A stretch of 64,000 nucleotides of DNA from Ceratobasidium sp. AG-K (taxonomy: Eukaryota > Basidiomycota > Agaricomycetes > Cantharellales > Ceratobasidiaceae). The stretch is taken from positions 744,001 through 808,000 of the forward strand of contig JAWNGF010000009.1 of NCBI GenBank assembly GCA_037039685.1. Reading direction: 5' to 3'. Below, one piece after another: positions 54,209-64,000 of this stretch; positions within the stretch are counted from its first letter, which is position 1, and every line of letters begins with the position of its first letter. The notes below the pieces were generated by a model. The model was not told where the DNA came from. It did not search any database and saw only the letters and a program-made list of their open reading frames with translations. The position numbers and the translations under genes are program-made.

Positions 54209-57200
54209 CTAATCAGTCTTGCTCAACGCCTGCAACTGCACGAGCTCGAAGCTAGAGAAGAAACTTGGTTAATAGCCATTCGAAAGAGTGTATTAGAGGA
54301 ACTTACTATCCACCGCGAAGCGCCAACAACTCGTCGTGTGTGCCAGCCTCGGAAACCTTGCCATCCTTGATAAAGTAGATACGGTCGGCATTCTGAATAG
54401 TCGACAATCGATGGGCAATGGCAATCGTGGTACGGCCCTTGGCAGCATTATCGAGTGCAGCCTGGACAACCTTCTCCGAAGTCGAATCCAACGCCGAGGT
54501 AGCCTCGTCCAGAAGCAGAACCTTGGGATTACGCAACAAAGCACGGGCAATGGCAATACGCTGCTTCTGGCCACCAGAGAGTTGGCTGCCCTTGCCACCG
54601 ACCTCGGTGTCGAACCCTTGAGGGAGAGAGGTGATAAAGTCCAGAATGTTGGCATCGCGGCAGGCAGTCTCGATCTCGGCCTGGGTGACCTGGTCGTGAG
54701 GTTTGTTGGCGCCGAGGAGAATGTTGAACCGGATGGTACCCGAGTAGAGCGTAGGCTCCTGAGAGACGAGCGCGATATGCTTGCGGTACTCTTGCACGTT
54801 GAGGGTCGAGATGTCGTGTCCATCAAGAGTGACCTTGCCCGCCAACGGATCATAGAAGCGCTCGATGAGCTGGATGACCGTGGACTTGCCAGACCCAGAA
54901 GCACCGACAAGGGCAATATATGTACCGGGCTCGACGACGAGGTTCAAGTTGCGCAAGACACGGACACCGGGGCGGGTGGGATAGCGGAAGTGGATATCTT
55001 CGAGGACAATACGGCCCTGAGCAGTGGCGAGCTTCTCGCCCTCGGGCGACTCGGCGTCGATTTCAGGAACCGAGTCAAGCAAGTTGATGATATCGTTGGC
55101 GGCACCCTTGGCAGAGGACATGTCAGGGACGAACATGAAGACATTGCCGGCTTGGATCGACCCGAAAGTGGTGGACTAAAGTCTTGTTAGCTATAGAGGT
55201 TGAAAAAAAGGGGGTTATACTCACCATGAGACAGATGAAGAACGAGGTGGTGGAATACTCCTGAGAGCCAACGAGCTTGGAACCGTACCAGAAGACGAGC
55301 GCAATGACGAAGAAGATCATGGCTTGGGAAAGGGCATAGAAGGCGTTGCTGTAGAGAGAAGTCCTGTTCGAACGCAGCAGCGGGCCCTCGAGTGACTTGC
55401 TGTAAGTGTCAAGGCAGTCCTTTTCGCGGGTGAGGGAAGCAACGGTCTTGATCGCGCCGGCAGCCTCGCATGCAACCTGGGCCGACTCTTCGTGCTCCGC
55501 CTTGTTAGACTGATCTTTCATAACGACGACGCGGAGACGAATGTAACCGGCGGAAACGACGAGAGGGATACAAGCGATGGCAACGAGGGCGAGCTTCCAG
55601 CCGTAAGCGAGACCGATGACGGAGCCACCAATCAAGCAAGCAATTGACTGGACAATGGCGCCGAGGGTAACACCGGCGAGACCGCTGACCTTTTGCGGGT
55701 TATCAGAGAGCGTGGCAGTAAGAGCACCAGTCTGGACAAAGGGTTAGTTGATTGCTCAAATTCATGGAAGATTACTGACTGAATGCTTGTCCTCATCGAA
55801 CCATCCAATATCTTGCCTCATGATCGCACGGAAGCTGAGCGTGCGGAGTCTCGCAGTCAAACGGGCCGCAGTGACACCATAGACCAAGTTCTGGACCGAA
55901 ATCGCAATGGCCGAAATAATCGCAATGATGAAGAACCTGGTGGCAAGTTAATACATGTGTCACCGATGAGAATTTTCATGACTGACCAGAGAGCGTTGCG
56001 GTCACCAGAGCGCCTCTTATCACGAGGATCAGTCAACGAGAAACCATCAATCGCCTGGGAGTACACAATACCCATCACTGGGTAAACCAATCCAGTAACG
56101 ATAGCGGCCAAAGAGCCCCACCAGTACAACGACCAGCTGTCACGGTTGATAAGACCCATACGCTTGAACAGGTAAATGAAACCATGATCCTTGTTGCCGT
56201 AACGTTGTCCACCCTCCTTCTCGCGTGCAGAAAGGATCTCGGAAGCGAGCGAGCGGTTGCCAGTTGCGGTGCGCTTGAGAGGCTCCATATCTTCGGCGGG
56301 AACACCAGACTTCTCAGGGGCGGACGTAGTAGAGGCCTTTGTGTCGTCCTCGGCATCGGAATCGGACTGTTGAGCTTGACCTTCCTTTTGCTCTTCCTCG
56401 CGGAGCTTCTGGGCTTCAACAAGAATCGCGTACGGGCCATCGGGGTTGCTCAAGAGCTGGTTGTGGGTACCTTGTTCCAAGACCCTGGATAGAATGTTAG
56501 CACTGCGCATACATGAAGATAATAGGCAACATACATTCCATCGCCCATGACATAAATCTGGTCAGCGTCCTTGATGGTTGACAGGCGATGAGCAATGGTA
56601 ATCGTGGTGCGACCGGCGGCAGCCTTGTCGAGCGCGTTCTGGACAATTCCCTCGGACTGGGTATCGAGAGCCGAAGTTGCCTCATCGAGAAGGAGAACCT
56701 TGGGATCGGAAACAATCGCGCGAGCAATGGCAATGCGTTGCTTTTGACCACCACTGAGCAAGAAACCGCGTTCGCCGACCATGGTGTTCCAGTTTTCAGG
56801 GAGACGCTCGACAAAGTCACGGGCGTTGGCGCGTTCGCAGGCTTCGAGGACGAGACGGCGACGTTCCTTGAGCGCATCTTCCTTGCCCTCGGCGCATCCG
56901 CGAACCACCCAGTCGTGCTTGCTCCCAACGAGACCATGAGCGACGTTCTCCTCGATGGTCGTCGCGAAAAGAACAGGTTCTTGAGAGACGAGGCCGATTT
57001 GAGAGCGGAGCCAGCGGACGTTGAGATCCTTGAGATCGACGCCATCGAGCAGAACGCTACCAGAGAGAGGATCGTAGAAGCGCTCAATCAAGGCGATAAT
57101 GGTACTCTTGCCGGAGCCACTAGCACCAACGAGCGCAGCAGTCTTGCCAGCCTCGAATGTAAGAGTAAGGTCCTTGAGGATACGAACATCGGGACGAGAG

Positions 57201-58647
57201 GGGTAGTCAAACTTGACGTTGCGGAGCTCAATCTTGCCGGGTCCAGGGTTCTCAGGCTTGAGGCCTGCGTCCGAAAGCGAATCGATGGTTGGGACACGGT
57301 CGATGGTCTGGAACAACTTGGCCGCAGCACCACGTGCCTGCGAGACCGCCTGCTGCTCGGGAGCGAGCATGGCCAGGGAGAAGGAACCAATCAAAATCGC
57401 AATGAAAACGTTGATGACCGTTCCGGCATCGGCTATATGCATGGGTTTAGTGACGTATCTGAGTGTGAGTAGGCGTTACTTACCATGTCCTTGAATAATG
57501 AGGGTCGTGCCATAGTAGAAAGCCAGACCGTAGGCACCATAAATGACAAAGAAGAAAACACCGAGACCACAGCCCTGGAAGACAGCAGCCTTGTTGTCAA
57601 AGCCGTACGCCTTGTTGATGAAGACATCATAACGCTCGGACAAAGTCGTCTGGGTGCCAAAAGCGTGGGCAGTGCGAACAGTAGAAATGACCTCCTCTGC
57701 TAAGGTTCCTCCGCCAGCGCTGACAGCTTGGAGCGAAAGCTGCATGTAGGTAGACACGAACTTGTTCATAATGCCACCGGTGATCGCGATGCATGGCAGA
57801 ATGGACGAGATCGCAAGAGCGAGACGCCACGAACGGATGTAGGCCACTGACATACAATTAGTTTGCGATCAAACATGAAGACCCTAGACGTACGAATGAA
57901 ACCGGTGAAGAACGCGCCAAGGTAACTGACGATCAGAGGAACCTTCTCCGATATACCCTGTTGGACGAGATGGGTGTCGGTCTGGATACGGGTAGCAACT
58001 TCACCAGCGCCCAGGTTGTCAAAGTAGGCAATATCCTGGCGCAGAACGGCTTGGAGGTAACGCTCGCGGATACGCTTCGAGTTGACCTCTCCCGTGTAGA
58101 TCCAAAAGTACATGTACGCGAAGGTGCAAATGAACATGCCAATACCTGTAAACTGTCAGTCAATGTTAGACGTAGCTCAGCGAATTACACACCGATGATA
58201 GTCAGATAGAGCGCATTCTTAGCCGCGTTGTTCTCAAATGCGGCGCGAGCCTCTTGAATTCCTTCATTCTTTCTGATCGCAATGGTGAAATCGACAAAGT
58301 CCTGGGTAAGGCGACCAAAAAGCAGGGACATCAGAGGTTGGGCGGCACCTGTTGGATGGTTAGCTTGGCTCGAACCAGCTCTGAATCAACTTACCAGCTG
58401 CGGCCGCTGCAACAAGACCTATCGCATCGAGAGTAAGTTCAAAGGGAGTCGAGAATCGGAACAGGGCAGTAAAGTCGACGGGAGGGATAGCCGGAGTCGC
58501 TGATTTCTCTGCGGCCTTTTCGACCTCTGCGGCCTTCTCGTCCACAGGCCCGGCTTTCTTGCCGCGACCAAACCACCCGCGCTTGGGTTTGTCGTCGATG
58601 GCGACTGTGCTGTGGTCAGCGCTGTGGCGCTTCTCGTCGTCAGCCAT
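54209..58647 (-). CDS. ABCB/MDR1-type full-length ABC exporter
   Basis: Multi-exon minus-strand gene from the ATG at 58647 (MADDEKRHSADHSTVAID) to the stop at 54209 (LVQLQALSKTD). The order is TMD1-NBD1-TMD2-NBD2. Each nucleotide-binding domain is complete: Walker A GASGSGKST, signature LSGGQKQR, Walker B VLLLDEATSALD, and the H-loop in IAHRLSTI. The linker at about 56440-56230 is acidic and Ser/Thr-rich. Loops such as LRQDIAYFDNLGAGEVATRI and MRQDIGWFDEDKHST are those of P-glycoprotein-like exporters (S. pombe Pmd1, Cryptococcus Mdr1). Such proteins sit in the plasma membrane and expel hydrophobic compounds. No key residue is missing. An 18-nt CACGTG element lies about 135 bp upstream. Confidence 0.9.
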
Positions 58648-58744
58648 GGGGAAAGAAAAAGAGGAATGGAGATACAACACAGATCACTCCAGTACATTTA
58701 TACCACGCGGGTGTACCGGGCCCCGGAGTCTCGCCGGGCGTCAT

Positions 58745-59658
58745 GCGCGGAGGTCGTAGCCAATCAGCAAGTGTTCCTCGCTCACGTGACATTTCCCGCA
58801 GGCCCTGACAGTCACTAAGGGGCACCAATAGGGTGTGCCACCAACACTTGGCCCGGATCCCCTTCGGTCGAGGCGACACCCCGCACATGTTTGACTCGGT
58901 TGCCGCGCTTCTTTGACTCGCACTATTCAAAGCGTCGACTTGAATGCGGCCCAGCAATACGTCTAAACCCCTTCTAGGTCAGGCAACTACCCCTAGGGCC
59001 GCAAGTAACGCGTTGCTGCCGACTTCACTGCGGCCCACGTCGTGCATACGATCATGAACAAGGCTACGTCAGCGCTATTGCCGAGCGGTGGATCTCCAAC
59101 TCTTTCTTGATCTCCACGAGGTCACATCGATCGCAGTCAACAGCATCTCTCCCGATGGACGCGCGTCCATCGTCACGCTCCGGGAATTCCGTGCATGTGA
59201 ACCCAATTGCGTAGACGTTGCTCCTATCGCGCATAGTATCCACTTTTTCAACCGTCTGCCCAGGAAAGGATCCAGGTCCACAAACTTGGTGATCCAGACT
59301 CCCCGCCGGTTCGGCTTGATGCCAATGCCTTGTAATTTACGTTACGAAATTATCCGGTGGCTAACTAGCGAATCTCCGCGTGTAAACCCTGGCAACTAAA
59401 ACGTAATTTATTTTTGCTGCGTTTGATGTTCGTCGAGCCTGCGCACCGCGCGACAGTCGCCGCCGCACCATCCTCGAGGAATCGTGCTACGGAGGGTATC
59501 GCAATATAAGTGCGCAGTGGGAAAGGGGGGTGTTAGCTAACTGTGCTTAGATAACTGATGGACATGTGGGGTGCACGCGCGGTTTGCGCTCTATCACCCA
59601 TGAACGAATTTACGAGATTGCAGATTACGAACGCTCCTATTGGCTACGACCTCCGCGC
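58745..59658. repeat. Pair of perfect 20-bp inverted repeats about 0.9 kb apart
   Basis: gcgcggaggtcgtagccaat at 58745-58764 is the exact reverse complement of attggctacgacctccgcgc at 59639-59658. A 20-bp perfect match is unlikely by chance over this distance. The enclosed 0.9 kb shows no transposase. It could be a non-autonomous fold-back element or an inverted copy of a short promoter segment. Confidence 0.45.
58781..58798. promoter_or_regulatory. CACGTG element upstream of the ABC transporter
   Basis: The 18-mer ctcacgtgacatttcccg differs at one base from the element between PKC1 and HUT1 (8067-8084). It starts 134 bp upstream of the transporter ATG. Sharing more than the core hexamer suggests a common regulator; this is inferred. 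Confidence 0.45.
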
Positions 59659-60894
59659 GTGTAGGGAAATGTGCTTAGCTGACTTCATATTCTGGCGCTC
59701 GAGAAGTTTGTTGGAGCATGTCACAGCCACTGCGCGCTCTCGACTCTGACTGGCTCTAATTCCCGCAGGGTCCCGAAGAGGCCGGACCCGTGGACCAACA
59801 TGAAAGAATGCTTATCCGGCCGCCGAGCTTTGTTCCTTGAATGTTCGCCAAGAATAGGTCCGTAGTCAAACGAGGCGTGGGGTAATAAACAGCCATGCGC
59901 ATGTAAAACAACGGGACATGTCCTGGCTTTGGGGTACGGTGCCTTGTTTGCATTGGGTTGACCATATATCCAATGTGCATATATGTTGACCGGTTGGCTA
60001 CGCGTCATGGGTCTTGTTCCACATCGCGAGCCTAGTGGGTGCAAGAATTTCCGGTTTTGTTAGGTAGAGTAAATGAAGGACGTACTTGTAAAACCACGGG
60101 TACAAGTCAGTCATGAATGTGGTAAGTGAGCAATACTGGCGCCGCAACTACGAAATTTAATTCATTGTGTGATAAATTTACTACAAACGGAAACCCGTCA
60201 CCTAACCGTGTGCCTGAGTCATACTCTACTTTGCGCACAACCATCAAACACGCCGGTCTCAATTGAATGATGCAGAAAATTTCAGTAAGGGCCTCATACT
60301 CATAATTTATGAGTATATGCAGACACACACCTGAAATCATCCCGCTGAGTCAACTATATAAATAAATTGTGACAAAAAAACCCAGTAGTTGACAAGCAGT
60401 AAAAAGTATCAATTGAACGCGATCAGCAGTAGGTTGACTTTCGGAGAGGTTTTCATGTGGTATGATGGGGTCTTTTACCTTCGCATCTGAAGGGCCCAGA
60501 GACCGATAGAACCAGAGCTTGTGTGTGAGTGTGCGAGAATAGTGCAGGGGTAGAAATGCTTCATTGCGCGCCAATGGTCGGGCTTTGAAGTACACACGTC
60601 GTAATTGCAAAGGCAGGGGTAAAAAAAAAGTAGTTCAATTCACAGGGAGAAAGGTCATATTGATCCATACAGCAATAGTGTAACGTGTAGCACATATAAT
60701 GTACTAAGGCCATTCCAAAAGTTTGGAAACACATGACGATGACCACCATGCCAGAACCCCCTGGCAGCAATCAAAGCGCACAAACACATATACTCTCACA
60801 GACTAGCGACTCCTTTTCCAATGTCCCCTCTACTATCCCTTCCTCACAAATCACCGCCGGTCGCAGAAACTCTGTCTCCAAATACTCTGTCTGA

Positions 60895-61461
60895 GACCAC
60901 AGCCCTACACCCAGTGCCAAACGGTCTAGGCGTCATTCCACAAACTCTCGGTCCAGCTCTGAAGACGATGGGGGGGCCAGGCCCTCAAAGACCTCCCAAT
61001 TCAATTCTCCTGCTGCAGGCACCCCGAGGACCTCAAGGGCGGGTGCCCCCGCCCCTGTGATCTTCTTCTACAAGGAGAACGCCGAATCCTTCAACACTCC
61101 TACCTCCAAGAATACCCCACCATCCAACCCCAACCCATTCGATCCTGCAATGTGGGACCGAAACTGCATCGACAGATGGACCCCTATTAAATACCAGCTT
61201 GACTCCATGAAAGCTACTGTCTCGAGGGCAATTAGCATATATGCCCAAGCTCTCCACAATGCCAAAAACTCCGACCTGTGCGACCTCAACAACCATGCCT
61301 TTGTGCTAGCAAACCAGTTAGTTGAGGAACTAAAGGGCGAAACCGTCCAAATCATCGACACACTACTCAACAGGAGAACCATCAACGATAATACAGTCAT
61401 CCGCTCCTCACAAGAACATGAATGGATTGAGGACAAGATGGATATTCAAGAAGTGTCATGA
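60895..61461 (+). CDS. Uncharacterised open frame next to the LTR element, no clear start
   Basis: Open for 188 codons after an in-frame TGA at 60892-60894. The same frame is open and of similar composition before that TGA (ITAGRRNSVSKYSV). The N-terminal part is Ser/Arg/Pro-rich. From about 61120 it looks folded and helical (DRWTPIKYQLDSMKATVSRA, FVLANQLVEELKGETVQIID), ending in WIEDKMDIQEVS. I do not recognise it. Lying just upstream of a retroelement leader and having a broken frame, it may be the 3' ORF of a neighbouring element, or a host gene with an unseen first exon. Confidence 0.4.
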   Translation, partial: DHSPTPSAKRSRRHSTNSRSSSEDDGGARPSKTSQFNSPAAGTPRTSRAGAPAPVIFFYKENAESFNTPTSKNTPPSNPNPFDPAMWDRNCIDRWTPIKYQLDSMKATVSRAISIYAQALHNAKNSDLCDLNNHAFVLANQLVEELKGETVQIIDTLLNRRTINDNTVIRSSQEHEWIEDKMDIQEVS

Positions 61462-61703
61462 GCTGACTAAGCTCAGACATTTAATTCTGATTTTATATCT
61501 TTTTTTCCGAACACTTTCCTTTTTTGGTACAAATGTCCTCTGGCGCTTAAATTGTATCATGTGATGTATTTGTCTTTTCATTTGATATTAGTGATGCTTC
61601 CGGAACTTCCAGAATGTCGAGTCATATCTCTTATCTCGCTTATCATTGGTTGTACTCGGCTTTCCCACACTGATAAATGATGACGTGGCACTGATCCCTC
61701 ATG

Positions 61704-61710
61704 TATATAA
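61704..61710 (+). promoter_or_regulatory. TATA box of the putative LTR
   Basis: TATATAA in the context atgtatataaaccc. A 12-bp inverted repeat starts 5 bp downstream, so transcripts started from it may begin in or near a hairpin. Confidence 0.45.
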
Positions 61711-61714
61711 ACCC

Positions 61715-61750
61715 AGAGGTCAAGCCGGTTAATGACAAGGCTTGACCTCT
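61715..61750 (+). repeat. Perfect 12-bp hairpin in the retroelement leader
   Basis: agaggtcaagcc (61715-61726) and ggcttgacctct (61739-61750) are exact reverse complements with a 12-nt loop. The 10-mer aggtcaagcc recurs at 61870-61879. A second imperfect hairpin lies at 61801-61826 (ggttc...gaacc with gactt/aagtc inside) and a third short one at 62231-62246 (gtggt...accac). Confidence 0.6.
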
Positions 61751-62348
61751 TCTCCACTAGGACTTGCCAATTAAATCCTCTTACTCATCACCACTCCTTG
61801 GGTTCAAAGACTTGTCTAAGTCGAACCCCTTAACCTTTTACATACCTAATTGACCCAAGTCGGGACATTAGGTCAAGCCTTCTAAGCATCGGCCATAAGC
61901 CCCTGCTCTTCCATCAAGTAGATAGAACGTACACGGGAAAACGGGCATAGTACAACGAACGAAGAGCTATACTTGATATAGACCAGTAGTTCCACGTCGC
62001 TATACGCTGTCAGTGAACCCAATCGTTATCCTCTTTCGGGTCATAGCGGCTTTAGTCAGCTAAATACACCCTTACTCTGTTATACACTGTCGCTATCACC
62101 CCTGCCCAAGGCCGTTGATAACTGATAAGATCAGATAAGGAGTATATAAAGCAAAAGCTTAGCGTCTAGCACCCTTCACATCCAAATCAACATCTCGAGG
62201 AAGCCAGATCCTCTCAAGCAAAACTGGAAAGTGGTCGGAGCACCACCCAAGTTAACACTCTCATCCATCAAGAACTACATCAACTTGTCGTTTCCATCAG
62301 TACGCACTAAAAAGGAACTAATTAGTAGCTAACTAATTAACCTTAAAA

Positions 62349-63160
62349 GTGTTCCCCGCATTTTTTAGCCTCTGCGAAGCAGTCTTTAGACTAAAAGACT
62401 TTGTACTTGATCTAGACACCAAAGTCGACGAATTAAACAGTCGAATTGAAGTGCTAGAAGAAGATCAAGTTGAACAAGCAGAGGATCTAAGGGTTGAACG
62501 TACTCGAAACGACGAAAACTACAATCAACTCGAAGCCGATTATCAATCTCTTCATACAAGGCTCGAGTTTGTCGAAATTAACCTCGACAACACAAACAAG
62601 CAACAAGCCGATCAAGATCGTGTCCAAAGCATAAATCTAGCTGACACCAATATCGAAGTCGAGCGCTTACAGGAACAAACCCGTGTGTTGATCGAAAATT
62701 GTGACCAACTTATTAAAATCCAAGAAAAACACACTCGAAAGGTCGAAACCCTCATCAACAACAACAAACGACAGTGGCGCACTATCGAAACCCTTAAAGA
62801 CAAAATCAAGGGAAGATACTGTCATCTCGCAGCAGAAGTGCGTATTCCTATTGACCAGGATTACCGCCTTCTAAATCACCTTAATTCTATCGCACCCAAT
62901 CCTTTTCAGTGGGACCAAGACCTCGACTCACACAGGAACAACACAGGGAACAGCTTAGACTAGAGTCCCTAACACTCTTTATTGAAGACGTTCATCGTAA
63001 CTACATATACGAACAGTACGACAAACTAGGAGTAATCAACGCGTTGTTTCTGGAGGACGAAAATCTTGAACTGATATTTTTGAGGAGTTTGCGCATCATT
63101 AAAGATAGAAGGGTTCGGAGAAGAATTCGTAACATTTTGTACGGCCTTGGATCTCAATAA
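62349..63160 (+). CDS. Coiled-coil ORF ahead of Gag in the retroelement
   Basis: A frame without ATG, open from about 62349 to 62963, encodes a long coiled coil (LDTKVDELNSRIEVLEEDQV, RLQEQTRVLIENCDQLIKIQ). Near 62910-62960 coding potential shifts to another frame and continues to 63160 (EQYDKLGVINALFLEDENLE), so the ORF is interrupted by a frameshift. An intron-like segment just upstream (donor gtacgc at 62300, branch-like ctaact, acceptor ttttttag at 62368) could supply a start exon. I know no standard Ty3/gypsy protein of this kind at this position. Confidence 0.5.
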
Positions 63161-63184
63161 ATCTACCTTGTTCCCCGCTCCAAT

Positions 63185-64000
63185 ATGTCGAGAGCCCCAT
63201 CACCTGGTCAAGGGGGATTTACCCAAATTTCGGCAACATCTGGACCCGATGTAGTTGCACAGGCAATCAATGCCTTAATAGACGAAGTGTGAAAAATTAA
63301 CGGTCACATTAATGCCTTAAATGGCATCACCTCTACCCTAGAATTGGGAATCGACAATAACATTGCAGATATTCATGCAATTCAAAACCAAACCGCACAA
63401 ATCGCACCCCTTCACCAATTAATGAATGCGGTATCTCAGTCACTTGCAAACATGGGTGCAACACCCTCTACCACCGCGTCAACAACCACCCCAGGATACA
63501 AACTCAAGATGCATCCCCCAGAAGAATTCTCTGGAGATGTAGATAAATTCGATGAGTTTAAGTCGCAATGTACTCTGTACATAAACCACACATCCCCACA
63601 GGCAACCGCAGAACAAAAAATCACTTATATCATGGGTTATTGCAAGGGGCCTGCCTATGTATGGATGCAACCTGGAATTGATGTGGACACGGCAAGGAGG
63701 GGAGCAACAACTTGGCTACACGACATGGATGAATTCTGGAATGAAATGCAAGCTAGGTTTGGCGATGTTCACAAAATCGACCGATATAGACAATTATACA
63801 AGAAGTTGACCCAGAAGAACTCTGTCCAAGATTATCTACGAGACTTTGTCACTTATTCATCGGTACTCGGGTACACCGATCGAGTACTTCGTGATGATTT
63901 CTATGACGGTCTTAAAGATGAAATCAAGATGGCCATGGTGTCTCAGAACTTTAAACCCCACAAAGCAACAAGGACATTCAACCAAGTTCGCGAAAGAGCC
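63185..64000 (+). CDS. Ty3/gypsy Gag polyprotein, partial, with in-frame TGA
   Basis: The ATG at 63185 opens MSRAPSPGQGGFTQISATSG. A TGA at 63290-63292 interrupts the frame after 35 codons, after which it stays open to the window edge. The later part has the Gag core seen in Ty3/gypsy elements: YKLKMHPPEEFSGDVDKFDE, YIMGYCKGPAYVWMQ, DEFWNEMQARFGD, YRQLYKKLTQKNSVQDYLRD. It would form the retroelement's intracellular particle. With the stop the copy is probably defective unless read through. The zinc knuckle and Pol lie outside the window. Confidence 0.7.

Larger units (their letters stand above)
58648..60815. other. Long upstream region of the ABC transporter, no gene recognised
   Basis: About 2.2 kb with only short frames. 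It carries the CACGTG element (58781-58798) and a pair of 20-bp inverted repeats. The part from 60100 on is AT-rich. No tRNA or named element seen. Confidence 0.35.
61462..64000 (+). mobile_element. Ty3/gypsy-like LTR retrotransposon, 5' part, cut by the window edge
   Basis: The block contains a TATA-bearing, hairpin-rich leader (about 61600-62300), a coiled-coil ORF (62349-63160) and a Gag-type ORF (63185 to the edge). A second TATA-like TATATAA lies at 62143-62149, about 440 bp after the first at 61704-61710. Protease, reverse transcriptase and integrase would lie beyond 64000, as would the 3' LTR, so the LTR borders and target-site duplication cannot be fixed; the left limit given is only the end of the preceding ORF. 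Confidence 0.65.

Noticed and set aside
54336..55190. Long plus-strand frame of 284 codons
   Set aside because: It lies opposite NBD2 of the ABC transporter; the minus strand carries all the catalytic motifs.
56588..57472. Long plus-strand frame of 294 codons
   Set aside because: Antisense shadow of NBD1 of the ABC transporter.
61057..61461. Start of the unknown ORF at 61057
   Set aside because: That codon is not an ATG and the same frame is open further upstream; treated as part of 60895-61461.

Overview
The window is nuclear DNA from a filamentous basidiomycete. Genes are dense, on both strands, and cut by many introns of about 50-60 nt. Rejoining the introns restores well-known fungal proteins, often with an exact codon count. 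My best guess is an Agaricomycete close to Rhizoctonia/Ceratobasidiaceae. That guess rests on the pectin-degrading genes, the C-terminal signature of an NLR-like WD40 remnant and the style of the Ty3/gypsy element; it is inference and was not tested by a search.

Layout. 0.3-9.6 kb holds housekeeping genes: a CobW-type GTPase (ZNG1), a phosphatase-fold protein that has lost its catalytic arginine, DASH subunit DAD1 divergent from it, protein kinase C (PKC1) and the SLC35B-type transporter HUT1. 9.6-15.5 kb is poorly coding: a weak ORF, a small unrecognised gene and a decaying F-box gene. 16.0-26.1 kb holds the ribosome-assembly GTPase EFL1, two unrecognised small genes, a strongly diverged beta-tubulin with 20 exons including two microexons, and a SAM-dependent methyltransferase. 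26.8-39.8 kb holds a secreted pectin methylesterase and two secreted PL4-type rhamnogalacturonan lyases, all on the minus strand, with the ubiquitin ligase UFD2 lying between the two lyases on the plus strand. 40.3-47.1 kb holds COX20, a Cdc25/rhodanese-type phosphatase, a DCAF4-like WD40 protein and a YPK1/Gad8-type AGC kinase.

47.4-54.0 kb is a segmental duplication. An apparently intact PAXBP1/GCFC-type splicing gene (50.5-53.2 kb) has a deleted, degraded copy at 47.5-48.5 kb. Next to the degraded copy is a broken NLR-like gene in which the N-terminal region runs straight into WD40 repeats with no NACHT domain. A full-length ABCB/MDR-type exporter follows (54.2-58.6 kb). The right end (about 61.5 kb to the edge) enters a Ty3/gypsy-like LTR element. 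It has a hairpin-rich leader, an unusual coiled-coil ORF ahead of Gag and an in-frame stop early in Gag; the element continues past the window.

Cross-cutting signals. CACGTG hexamers recur about 30-160 bp upstream of many start codons. Three introns, one in PKC1 and two in the beta-tubulin, appear to use GC instead of GT at the donor. Exon boundaries were placed by eye from splice signals and protein continuity, so genes whose exons are listed are more certain than those given as a span only.
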